From NCBI GenBank assembly GCA_029204225.1, contig CM055103.1, positions 44,340,604-44,404,603 of the forward strand: a stretch of DNA of 64,000 nucleotides, read 5' to 3'. Shown in pieces: positions 22,451 to 31,598 of this stretch. The DNA is from Diphasiastrum complanatum (lineage: Eukaryota; Streptophyta; Lycopodiopsida; Lycopodiales; Lycopodiaceae). The notes below the pieces were generated by a model, which did not search any database, was not told where the DNA came from, and saw only the letters and a program-made list of their open reading frames with translations. A program made the translations under genes and the position numbers. The first letter of the stretch is position 1; every line of letters starts with the position of its first letter.

Positions 22451-23793
22451 CTTGGTACATAGACATTGGAGCCTCTTCACATATGTGATGTTCAAAGTCA
22501 TTGACTCAATCTTACCTTTCAAAGGACTCAAGAGATCTATTTACACAGCTAATGATCATGAGTGTCCAATAGAAGGAATTGGCAACATTCCATTGAAACT
22601 TGCTTCTTCAAAAGTTCTTGCACTTTCTAATGTTATTTTCATTCCAAAACTTACAAAGAACTTAACTAGTGTGGGAAAGCTGCTTGATAATGGTTGTGAT
22701 GTAAAGTTCAACTCCAATACTTGTTTTATCAAGAGAAAAGATGAAATCCTTGCTGATGGAACTAGATGTGGTGGAAATTTTAAGTTGAATTCTTATGAGA
22801 ATGCAAACCTTTGTGAAGTTGCTTTGTTATCTAAGGAGGAGCTGTGGCATAGAAGGTTGGGACATCCTAACTTTACATCTATGTCTTCTATGGTTAAGAA
22901 GGAGAAGGCTTTTGGTCTTCCAAAATCTCTTTCTAAAGATTTCAAGCCTTGTGAGGCTTGTGCCATTGCAAAGTCACGCAGAAAGCCATATCAGAAGTCT
23001 TTTATAAAGACTACTTATCCATTGGAACTTATACATTCAGATGTACATTTCTCCTCTTCTAAAAGTATTGGTGGTGCAACATGTTTTGTCACCTTAATTG
23101 ATGACTTTACTAGATACAATTGCAGTGTATCTACTTTCTTCAAAGGCTATGGTTTTTGATCACTTCCTTATCTTCAGAGCTTATGTAGAAAAACAGTTTT
23201 CTTGCAAAGTTAAAATTTTAAGCTGCGATGGAGGAGGTGAATATATCTCCAACAAGTTTCATAATTATTGTGAAGGTGAAGGAATAAAGAGAAAATTTTC
23301 TTGTGCCTATTCTCCATTCCAAAATGGAGTAGCTGAGAGGAAAAACAGATCTTTATGTGAATGTGCTAAAGCAATTCAAGTAGCAGCTTCTTTGCCTATT
23401 GAATATTGGGGTGATGCTATAAATTGTGCAAACTATTTGTGCAATAGATTACCTCACAATGCTCTTGCTGGAAAAACACCTTTTGAAGTCTTGTTTCAGA
23501 AAAAAACTAAGGTAGATTACCTTAGAGTTTTTGGTTGTACTTGCTTTGTTAATATGCCCTTGGAAACAAGGAAAAGAGATGATCCTTATTTTGTTAAAGG
23601 GATCATGGTTGGATATGCATCCAACAAGAAATCTTACAGAATCTATGTTCCCTCTACCTCAACTACAATTGAGAGTAGAGATGTGATATTCCATGTAGAT
23701 CAAAAATACATTCTTGAGAAGGCCGAGTTCAAAGATTCTCACAAAGATACTCCAATCATCACCCTTGAAGATCATCATGGAGAGATGGGCTAA
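22451..23793 (+). pseudogene. copia B: protease and integrase
   Basis: The protease active site reads WYIDIGASSHM, with Ile in place of Ser in the usual DSGA motif, and a stop follows at once. Downstream are the protease end (FIPKLTKNLTSVG), the zinc domain (ELWHRRLGHPNF, CEACAIAKSRR) and the integrase core LIHSDVHF. A frameshift occurs near 23125, then LSCDGGGEY and QNGVAERKNRSL. The three catalytic acids are therefore present but in two frames. Confidence 0.9.
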
Positions 23794-25478
23794 GATTTGA
23801 GGAGGAGTCACCTCGAATTTTTTCACCAAGGAGATCTCAAAGAGAAAGATCCGAGCCTAGAAGGCTTACCTATGAATATAGAGGAAAGCAAGTGGAAATC
23901 AACTCCACTAATTGTGCCTATTTTATTTCTCATGAGGAGCCGAAGGATGTATATGATGCTATCAACTCAAAGGAATGGTACCTTGCCATGAAGGAAGAAT
24001 ATGATGCTTTGATGGCCAATAATACATGGGAGCTTGTGGATCTTCCATCCAACAAGCATACCATTGGTTGCAAATGGGTTTTTCGAGTCAAGTATAATCA
24101 AGATGGCACAATCAACAAGTGCAAGGCTAGGCTTTGTGCTAAAGGATTTGCTCAAGTATATGGACTTGATTATGAGGAGACCTTTGCCCCAGTTGCAAAG
24201 ATGGGGTCAATTAGAATCATAATTTCTCTTGCTTGTTTTTTCAATTGGCAAATTCTTCAACTAGATGTTTCTAATGCATTTCTAAATGGCTATCTAGAAG
24301 AAGAGATCTATATGGATCAACCTATTGGGTTCATCCATGATAAGGAAAAAGTTTGCTTGCTCTTCAAAAGTTTATATGGATTAAAGCAAGCTCCAAGGTC
24401 ATGGTATTCTCGACTTAACACCTTTCTTGAGTCATTAGGATTTAATCTTAGTAACTATGATCCTTACTTATATGTGAAGTTTTTTGATAAAGATATTGTC
24501 ATCCTTCTTATTTATGTTGATGATATCATTCTGACAGGAAGTTGTATCAAGTGAGTTGAGGAAACCAAGATTGCACTTGGAAAAGAGTTCAAGATGCAAG
24601 ATCTTGAAAAAATTTACTATATTCTAGGATTAGAGATTGACTTTCTTAAAGATAAAGCTTTTGTATGTCAATCTAAGTATGCTCTTTCAATGTTAAAAAA
24701 GTTCAATATGTTGAATTGTAAGAGTATAGAAACACCTATGGAGCAAAATGTGAAGGACTCTAACAAAGGTGATGAAAGATCCTTCGAGGACATCACACTT
24801 TTTAGAAGTCTTATAGGCTCCTTAATTTGGCTCACAATAACTAGACCTGACATAAGCTTTAGTGTTCATAAGTTGAGCCAGGCTATGCAAAATCCTTCAG
24901 TTTATCATTGGAAAAAGGCCAAGAGAGTGCTTAGATATATATCTCCAACTTTTGATTTTGGTTAATTGTATAAAAGTGAAGATCTTTCTATTATTGGTTA
25001 TTCTGACTCGGATTTTGCAAGTGATAGAGCAGATCAAAAATCTACAAGTGCTTATGTCATATATCTTGGAGGAAACTTGATATCTTGGCTTTCCAAAAAG
25101 CAAGATACTGTATCACTCTCATCATGTGAAGCTGAGTACAAGGCACTCACTACAACAACAAAGGGAGTGCTTTGGATCAAGAGGTTACTAGTGGAGCTAA
25201 AGATAATTATGGAAGAAAATATACCTATGATCATGTGTGACAACATTTCAGCTCAAGCCCTTGCCAACAACCCAATATTCCATGCAAGGAGCAAGCATAT
25301 CGAAGTTGCACATCACTTCGTGAGAGAGAAGCTCATTGGAGGGGAAATCAAATTGGAGCACATCGACACATCATCTTGCATTGCAGATATGCTCACCAAA
25401 CCTTTGAGCAAAAGTTCCTTCAACAAGCATAGAGCCAACCTTGGAGTTATACCAAGATCCATGTTCAAATCAATATAG
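23794..25478 (+). pseudogene. copia B: reverse transcriptase and RNase H
   Basis: Three open pieces separated by single stops. The first has [33 protein letters not shown] and the catalytic IYVDDIILTG. The second covers the RT thumb to the RNase H boundary (SLIGSLIWLTITRPDISF). The third is RNase H (SDSDFASDRADQKSTSAY, SCEAEYKALT, MCDNISAQALANNPIFHARS, IADMLTKPL). Only about three point stops or shifts separate this pol from an open frame, making it the best-preserved RT in the window. Confidence 0.93.
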
Positions 25479-25482
25479 ATCA

Positions 25483-25495
25483 TTTTTAGGAGGAG
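25483..25495 (+). other. copia B polypurine tract
   Basis: The purine run AGGAGGAG directly precedes the 3' LTR and would prime plus-strand cDNA. Confidence 0.8.
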
Positions 25496-26292
25496 TGTTA
25501 AAATTGAAAAACAATCCATATTGATTTTTTGGCTTGCTACAAATGTTGTACCATGCAATTATATAGCTCATTAATGCAAAATGCCAAGTTTGGCCTACAT
25601 AGAACTCAAGCTACATGGTTATGTATTATCTAGTTTGATAAATGCAACTTGCATATAGTTTGTAGACATAGAATTAGCATGATTATGCTTGTAGAAACTC
25701 GTGGCAACTCACATGCCTTAATTGTAAGTGATCCGTAGTGACATGCAAGGCATGCACAAAGTTTAATGTACACATGCATGATGATTTGGACATTTCTAGT
25801 TAGAACTAGTACACTTGTAAAAAGTTGGTAGAATTTCATGCATGACAAGTGACAAATGTCACATAGACTCTAGATGTCACTTTATATGTCATTTTGGAAT
25901 GGATAGATATGGTTCTACCTCGAGCTACCTCAATCTCCATAAATATGTGTAGCTCTCCACACAATCAATGATGAAGAACCAAAGTTTTGTAGCTATCTCA
26001 TGCCATTTTGGATCTAAACAAATATTGCTTGTTATCTCTCTAGCTCTCTCTCTCTCTAACTCGTGCTGAGGCTAATGCTCATACATTGAAATCTTGTATT
26101 TTTATTCATTCTTTGATTCATTGCTATTATATTCTGTTAATTAGCATGCTAGATTGTGGATTAGTCATTTCTTCTGAACTAGATTTTGTTGATCAATCTA
26201 GAATCAGGTTATAGTGCCAATCACAAAGCTTAATTAAGATCAGTCACTCTTGTGGACATTCCCCACATGTGTGAATTCTGAAAATTTTGTCA
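25496..26292 (+). repeat. 3' LTR of copia B
   Basis: Full-length partner of 20048-20835, followed by the second AAGAC. Confidence 0.95.
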
Positions 26293-26718
26293 AAGACTAG
26301 GTAGCACAATTAGACATAGTGAGGTGGCTTGAATAAGACTAGATAGCTTGAGAGGTGGATTTACAACTCGAATTCAACTCAAAGAAGGAAAGGAGTCCAT
26401 GTATCTATGTATATGTAATGTACTCTCATTGAGAAAATGATGAAATTTGTGCGTAATGCAAATTTGGAGACAAGCTCTTTGTGCCCTCTCTCTTTCTACA
26501 CGAGTTTGTACTTTCTATTTTCTCTCTTTAGCCGAGTTGAGGCATTTATTATGCTTAGTCTTATGTTTTGTTGACAGATCTTGCTTGTAACACAATAATA
26601 TTTCTTGTATGATCAGCTTTCCTATTGACAACCAATGCTAGTATGATCTTTATGGTATTATTGGGCTTAGGAGATCAAAAGTACATGTGTAGGGTGTCCC
26701 ACACGTGTGAATTTAACA
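26293..26718 (+). repeat. copia C 3' LTR, right part
   Basis: Continues the C LTR exactly where B interrupted it (GACTAGGTAGCACAATTAG, as at 16374) and ends CACACGTGTGAATTTAACA, matching the 5' LTR end at 16799. Confidence 0.88.
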
Positions 26719-27019
26719 CTTGAGTGTTGACAACTTCTTCTTGTTTTCTTCTTTTGAAATTTGTTGGTTCCTCTTCAAGGCTTCGTGTTTTTGGATCAAG
26801 GAGACATCGCTCCTGAAGACAGAATTGGTACGTTAATATCTTCTGGCTTGATTGGTTGCTTTTAACCATCGTCATCCCATCAGTTAGTCTCTTATTTTAC
26901 TGAGTCAGGAGATCTAACCGGTGCTCAAACTGGTCTTGCACCTCTTGAAGGGACTAGAGCTGATTTGAAAAATGATTTTGCTCCTCTAGTCTCTTGGCCC
27001 TTTCACTCTACAATTCTTC
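26719..27019 (-). pseudogene. unidentified locus, middle coiled-coil portion
   Basis: On the minus strand the frame reads EEL, a stop, SERAKRLEEQNHF, a stop, SLQEVQDQFEHRLDLLTQ, a stop, then NKRLTDGMTMVK and FKRRKQEEVVNTQ. The heptad-like run of Leu, Glu and Arg suggests a coiled coil. If copia D and one CAAAG copy are removed, DGELLAAL (31599 side) joins EEL in the same frame, so this piece and the sequence beyond 31599 were one coding region. The left side ends at the copia C terminus. Identity unknown. Confidence 0.6.
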
Positions 27020-27024
27020 CAAAG
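27020..27024. other. target-site duplication of copia D, left copy
   Basis: CAAAG, repeated at 31594-31598. Confidence 0.92.
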
Positions 27025-27725
27025 TGTGAAAGTACTGTACTTTAGGACCATAAATGGATCTACAAAAGATCCACAAGAGTGATTGGATGCTTGCTTAACA
27101 ATCTATCAAAAAACTAGACACAAAAAAGTTGATCTAGATTGGCAATTTAACAAACAACAAGCATTAACAATCAAAAGCATTGATAAACATTGAAATCCGA
27201 GCCCACACGTGTGTACTACAAGCTGTAGTACGGCCTTCAACCTGAGAAACAAGTAGAAATTGATTTGGTTTCATTTGGATCACAAAAACTCAATGTACAT
27301 AGTGAACTAGCTTGAGATTGCCAATGAGCTCCAAAAATTTTCTATCTTCTCACTATGGAGAGAGGGAATACATAGCAAATTCGACTTCCTTCTTGAATTT
27401 AGGTGGATTTCCAGCATGTAATAAGGAAGTTAACTCACTCTCCTTGAGCTAAAATGAAACCCTAGTCTATTTCCTAGAGTTATGCTTGGTAGGTAGCTAG
27501 TTGGTCAAATTTTCATCTTAAACTTAGGTGTAGGTCCTATAAAGTAGGGATGACCACCAAATAGACATGACCAACTCTCTTGACTTGACCTAACCTACAT
27601 TAGGATGGGTTTCCCATGTGGAATCATGGCCTCACATCTGTGGGACCCACTTGTGTACACAATTTACACTATTCTACATGGTTTTTGATCAAGCTAGATT
27701 TGCCAATTTTTGGCAATTCTTCACA
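27025..27725 (-). repeat. 3' LTR of copia D
   Basis: TGTGAAAGTAC to GGCAATTCTTCACA on the plus strand. It contains CACACGTGTGTAC followed by a GTAGTACGG phrase. It is flanked internally by CTCCTCCTCAAATTT, the complement of the polypurine tract. Confidence 0.95.
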
Positions 27726-27740
27726 CTCCTCCTCAAATTT
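27726..27740 (-). other. copia D polypurine tract
   Basis: On the minus strand AAATTTGAGGAGGAG, adjoining the LTR. Confidence 0.8.
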
Positions 27741-27784
27741 AGCTTGATCTATTTACAACTCTCTTGATAGATGAATGAAAGCTT

Positions 27785-27935
27785 TTAGAAGTGTCTAAAA
27801 AATCCAGCTACAAACAAGGAACTTTTGAGACTCCAATAGAGAATGATGTCCATGAAGGATCTTTCACCACCTCTTAGAGAATCCCTTACAAGATGTTCCA
27901 TGAATGTGTCTATATACATGTAGCACACTTCAAAA
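27785..27935 (-). pseudogene. copia D: residual RT end
   Basis: Reads YIDTFMEHLVRDSLRGGERS and FMDIILYWSLKSSLF. Element B has ETPMEQNVKDSNKGDERSF and LFRSLIGSLIW at the end of RT. This is all that remains of RT/RNase H. It overlaps the end of the long ORF in another frame. Confidence 0.7.
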
Positions 27936-30089
27936 CTAAACATCATGCCAAGCCATGGATTCCAAGGCATTTTGTGCACTTGAAGATACATCAATTAAAA
28001 TATTAAGTGCATAAACAATGTTGCCAAAGACAACTTGTCTTGCTTGATCCATTTGATTGAGCCTAGATGGCTCCATCTTGATACTCAAGATTCTTCTTGG
28101 AGTCCTTGGGTCTTGAGCTTGATCCTCCACTTGACTTGACTCCAAAACATCAATGAATTGAATAAGGTGTTGATCCAAAGGTGCTTCTTCAAGTTTACAA
28201 ATCTTCCACTCTTGAAAGATCACATTTCCACCATTGACAAATTCTTTGGTCGAAAACAAGTAGATTCTACAATCTCTACTTGAAGAGCAAAACACTACCA
28301 TTATTCCTATCATTGAAATAGGATAATCTTTGGTCCTTACATTGGAATGATCATGCACAAAGCATGTGAACACAAAGATTTCCAAAACAAATGATATTTC
28401 ATCTTTTATGACTCTATTCAAACTATTACAAAAATAGTTATCCAATGAAATTGCTTTATCAACAACAAATGTAGATTTCAAAACAGCCCATTTCATTGTC
28501 TTGTCATACAAAGTAATAAACACCATGAATCTTAAAGGTAAGAAACAAGTCACCTCATGTCTACTACTACTTTCCAAAAAGTATTCAAAGATAGTAGACT
28601 CTCCAATGCTCACCACCCTTGCAAGATGCACACTTGAATGGACAATTTGCATGCAATTTGATGACTCGGCCATTGTCATTGAGAACTCCCTTGGAACTCT
28701 CATGATTTGAGGCTGATCCTCAAGATCTTCCTCCTTTTGATGCTCCTCCTCAATGCAAGCAAAATCACACTTTGCCAAGATCTCCTCTTGAGTGATCTCC
28801 TCCTTTGCCAAGCTCATTCTTTCAAAAGCAACACTAGCTTCCAACTTAAACAATCTTCCATGTTTAAATCCCTTTGCAATGCAAACATCATTCTTCAAGA
28901 TGAAGCAAACACCATGCTTAAAGTGGACATCCAAACCACTTTCTAAGAGTAGACCAACACTAAGCATATTCTTGGTGATTGATGGTACATAAAGGACATT
29001 TTCTAGATCCATGCATTTTGAGGATTCTAGACACAAAGATATGGTGCCAACACCATCTATCCTACACTCTTCATCATTTGCAGTAAAGACAAACTTTTTA
29101 GCATCATTGAATGAGTGTAAGGTTGAGAAAAAGTCCTTTTCACAAGACATGTGGGAGCTAGCCCCACTGTCGATCCACCAATTGTCTCTTGAATTGCTAT
29201 TGCTTGGTGAGGATGTAGATGCCATCAAGAATACATCTACTTCATCCTCCTCCTCCTCCTTTGCAAGGTTTCCTTGTTTGTCCTCCTCCACTTGTGCTCT
29301 TAGCCTCTTGTAGCATTCAGATGCATAATGCCCCTTCTTTCCACAAAAGAAACATTTTTGCTTTGACTTGTCCTTTGAACTTGATGCATCATCCTCTTCT
29401 TTGGCCTCCTTTGGATGCTTCTTCTTTCCATTGGTCTTCTTTTTGCCCTTGAATGAGAAATTGGCTTTCTCATCACCAACCTGCAAAGACAAGGAACTCA
29501 TCCTAGATTTTGCATGGAGCATCCTACACTCTTCAGCCACTAATACACTGTGAAGTTTTTCTATAGTTGGCAAAGTGTCTTGGATGGCAAAACTTTGGAC
29601 CAAATTTGCAAAGTCATCTCCTAGACCATTAAGGACAATTTGTACAAGCTCTCCATCATGAATCTTCTCTCCAATGGAAGCCAACTCCCTATTTAGAGAC
29701 TTGATTCTGAGTACATAATCCTGCGCACTCTCCTCACTTCTCCTCATGCTTTGCAAAATTTGATTTCTAAGCATAAGAACTCTAGAAGTGTTGCTAGACT
29801 CATAGATTGATTTTAAATATTCCCAAGCCTCTTTAGCATTAGTACAAGCTGATACTTCTCTCAACAAATCATTGCCCACATTCATCTTCACACAATGAAG
29901 TGCAAGCCTAGATCTCTTCTTGTATCTAGCTAACTCCTGTGCACCTAGAGGTTCATCTTCATCTTCAATCAAGAACTCATAAAGGTCTTGGAGCACTAAG
30001 AGTGACTCCATTCTAACCTTCCAAATAGCATAATTTGTAGAATTCAACCTCTCACTAGCTTCTAGAAGGTATGCTCCAGCAGATCCCAT
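27936..30089 (-). CDS. copia D gag-protease-degenerate integrase polyprotein
   Basis: An uninterrupted 717-codon frame from the ATG at 30089 (MGSAGAYLLEASERLNSTNY); a TTG-initiated extension adds eight codons but ATG fits the family start. Order: copia gag (about 1-235), a Lys-rich linker, zinc knuckle CFFCGKKGHYASEC (about 246-259, all ligands present), an acidic stretch, and protease with an intact active site WWIDSGASSHM (Asp about 307). Then come the protease end YVPSITKNMLSVG and a much altered integrase. The integrase Asp 1 site reads VHSSVHL where relatives have IHSDVHF. No DGGGEY or AERKN motif is found, yet a NYFCNSLNRV block and a C-terminal IMVVFCSSSRDCRIY block are still aligned. 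Gag and protease could be functional; integrase cannot be. Confidence 0.88.
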   Translation of the reverse strand: MGSAGAYLLEASERLNSTNYAIWKVRMESLLVLQDLYEFLIEDEDEPLGAQELARYKKRSRLALHCVKMNVGNDLLREVSACTNAKEAWEYLKSIYESSNTSRVLMLRNQILQSMRRSEESAQDYVLRIKSLNRELASIGEKIHDGELVQIVLNGLGDDFANLVQSFAIQDTLPTIEKLHSVLVAEECRMLHAKSRMSSLSLQVGDEKANFSFKGKKKTNGKKKHPKEAKEEDDASSSKDKSKQKCFFCGKKGHYASECYKRLRAQVEEDKQGNLAKEEEEDEVDVFLMASTSSPSNSNSRDNWWIDSGASSHMSCEKDFFSTLHSFNDAKKFVFTANDEECRIDGVGTISLCLESSKCMDLENVLYVPSITKNMLSVGLLLESGLDVHFKHGVCFILKNDVCIAKGFKHGRLFKLEASVAFERMSLAKEEITQEEILAKCDFACIEEEHQKEEDLEDQPQIMRVPREFSMTMAESSNCMQIVHSSVHLARVVSIGESTIFEYFLESSSRHEVTCFLPLRFMVFITLYDKTMKWAVLKSTFVVDKAISLDNYFCNSLNRVIKDEISFVLEIFVFTCFVHDHSNVRTKDYPISMIGIMVVFCSSSRDCRIYLFSTKEFVNGGNVIFQEWKICKLEEAPLDQHLIQFIDVLESSQVEDQAQDPRTPRRILSIKMEPSRLNQMDQARQVVFGNIVYALNILIDVSSSAQNALESMAWHDV

Positions 30090-30880
30090 CTTACTAGTGA
30101 CTTCTACAAACAAGAAATAGATTTGATTGACTTGAAACTCACAAAGGTCTCACACTTGCAGTGTTTCACTCAAATTTGATTTCTAATCCAACAAATGGAC
30201 TTATAATCACAGTTCTATCGCTCCCTCACAAAGCTGGAATGAAGATAAGATGAAGTGAAAACTACTTTCAAACAAATCTTGCAAGAAATGGATTTGATTG
30301 TCTCTAGAAACTCACTAAGGTCTCTCTCTTGTAGTTTTTCACTCAAATTAGATTTCTAATCCAACAAATGGACTTATAATCTCAGTTCTAGCACTCCCTC
30401 ACAAAGTTGGAATGAAGATAAGATGATGTGAAATCTACTTACAATCAAATCTTGCCAAATTTGGCTATTTTTGGACAAAAAAATGACTTAATCTCTTTCT
30501 TCCTTCTTGGTGTACTTTCAAGACCTATTTTTAACCTTAATAGGACTTGAACTCAGCCTAGATTAATTAGATTCCATGAAACAAATTCAAATCTAATCAA
30601 TGGCAAATGATCTTGGTAGATTATCCTAGGATCTCCACCAAAAATTACACCAATAGCTCACAAATTGAATTTTTTTGGATCAAATGAATACCATGCATTA
30701 AATGCAGGTTCAGAGGTGCCCACACATGTGGACAGTACGGATTTGGACCCCTACCAAGTTTGGGATCAAATCTCCTCACCAAAATCAAGATTCTAGCTTG
30801 CCCTCTCAATACTAGCTTTTAGCACCAAAACTTGCTAAAAATGGATTTGCATTAGATCAATGGCTTATGCTCTTGTACTT
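30090..30880 (-). other. copia D leader with a tandem duplication
   Basis: The non-coding leader between primer site and gag. It includes two adjacent copies of a roughly 172-bp unit (30111-30281 and 30282-30455) that differ at scattered positions. A CACACATGTGG near 30721 recalls the G-box palindromes of the related elements. Confidence 0.8.
30111..30455. repeat. two-copy 172-bp tandem repeat
   Basis: Both units start CAAGAAAT(A/G)GATTTGATTG and share TTTCTAATCCAACAAATGG and CTCCCTCACAAAG in register. It lies directly upstream of the ORF start in the element leader. Confidence 0.88.
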
Positions 30881-30893
30881 GGCTCTGATACCA
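30881..30893 (-). other. copia D primer-binding site
   Basis: The plus strand GGCTCTGATACCA is TGGTATCAGAGCC on the element strand, abutting the 5' LTR. Confidence 0.95.
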
Positions 30894-31593
30894 TGTGAAA
30901 GTACTATACTTTAGGACCATAAATGGATCTACAAAAGATCCACAAGAGTGATTGGATGCTTGCTTAACAATCTATCAAAAAACTAGACACAAAAAAGTTG
31001 ATCTAGATTGGCAATTTAACAAACAACAAGCATTAACAATCAAAAGCATTGATAAACATTGAAATCCGAGACCACACCTGTGTACTACAGGTTGTAGTAC
31101 GGCCTTCAACCTGAGAAACAAGTAGAAATTGATTTGGTTTCATTTGGATCACAAAAACTCAATGTACATAGTGAACTAGCTTGAGATTGCCAATGAGCTC
31201 CAAAAATTTTCTATCTTCTCACTATGGAGAGAGGGAATACATAGCAAATTAGACTTCCTTCTTGAAGTTAGGTGGATTTCCAGCATGTAATAAGGAAGTT
31301 AACTCACTCTCCTTGACCTAAAATGAAACCCTAGTCTATTTCCTAGAGTTATGCTTGGTAGGTAGCTAGTTGGTCAAATTTTCACCTTAAACTTAGGTGT
31401 AGGTCCTATAAAGTAGGGATGACCACCAAATAGACATGACCAACTCTCTTGACTTGACCTAACCTACATTAGGATGGGTTTCCCATGTGGCATCATGGCC
31501 TCACATGTGTGGGACCACTTGTGTACACAATTTACACTATTCTACATGGTTTTTGATCAAGCTAGATTTGCCAATTTTTGGCAATTCTTCACA
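30894..31593 (-). repeat. 5' LTR of copia D
   Basis: Partner of 27025-27725, about 98% identical by eye. The G-box copy here has decayed to CACACCTGTG. Confidence 0.95.
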
Positions 31594-31598
31594 CAAAG
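31594..31598. other. target-site duplication of copia D, right copy
   Basis: CAAAG, matching 27020-27024. Confidence 0.92.

Larger units (their letters stand above)
20048..26292 (+). mobile_element. copia element B, complete but mutated
   Basis: A 6.2-kb plus-strand copia with both LTRs (788 and 797 bp), primer-binding site, gag, protease, integrase, RT, RNase H and polypurine tract, bounded by AAGAC duplications. It inserted into the 3' LTR of the related element C. It has a gag deletion, frameshifts in gag/protease and integrase, and stops in RT/RNase H. The LTRs differ at nearly thirty positions by eye, so it is not a very recent insertion. Confidence 0.94.
16266..26718 (+). mobile_element. 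copia element C, carrying nested element B
   Basis: A plus-strand copia element. 5' LTR 16266-16799, primer site at 16800, gag-protease-integrase to 19780, an RT scrap, then a 3' LTR split by element B (19917-20047 and 26293-26718). Excluding B it is about 4.2 kb. The RT is reduced to two short blocks, and RNase H and the polypurine tract are deleted. No 5-bp duplication could be matched (AAAGA on the left, CTTGA on the right), so one border has been altered or misplaced. Confidence 0.85.
27025..31593 (-). mobile_element. copia element D, non-autonomous with intact ORF
   Basis: A 4.57-kb minus-strand element bounded by CAAAG. LTRs of 701 bp (27025-27725) and 700 bp (30894-31593) differ at about a dozen sites by eye. 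It keeps the primer site, a leader, one long ORF and the polypurine tract. RT and RNase H are reduced to a scrap (27785-27935). The LTR, primer site and gag families are close to those of B and C, which could supply enzymes in trans. Confidence 0.93.

Noticed and set aside
20181-25848. Nearly identical 72-aa ORFs at 20181-20399 and 25630-25848 (minus)
   Set aside because: Both lie in the two LTRs of copia B, so the similarity reflects the LTR pair and not a gene family.
28501-29553. Plus-strand ORFs inside copia D
   Set aside because: They lie antisense to the 717-codon frame and have no domain.
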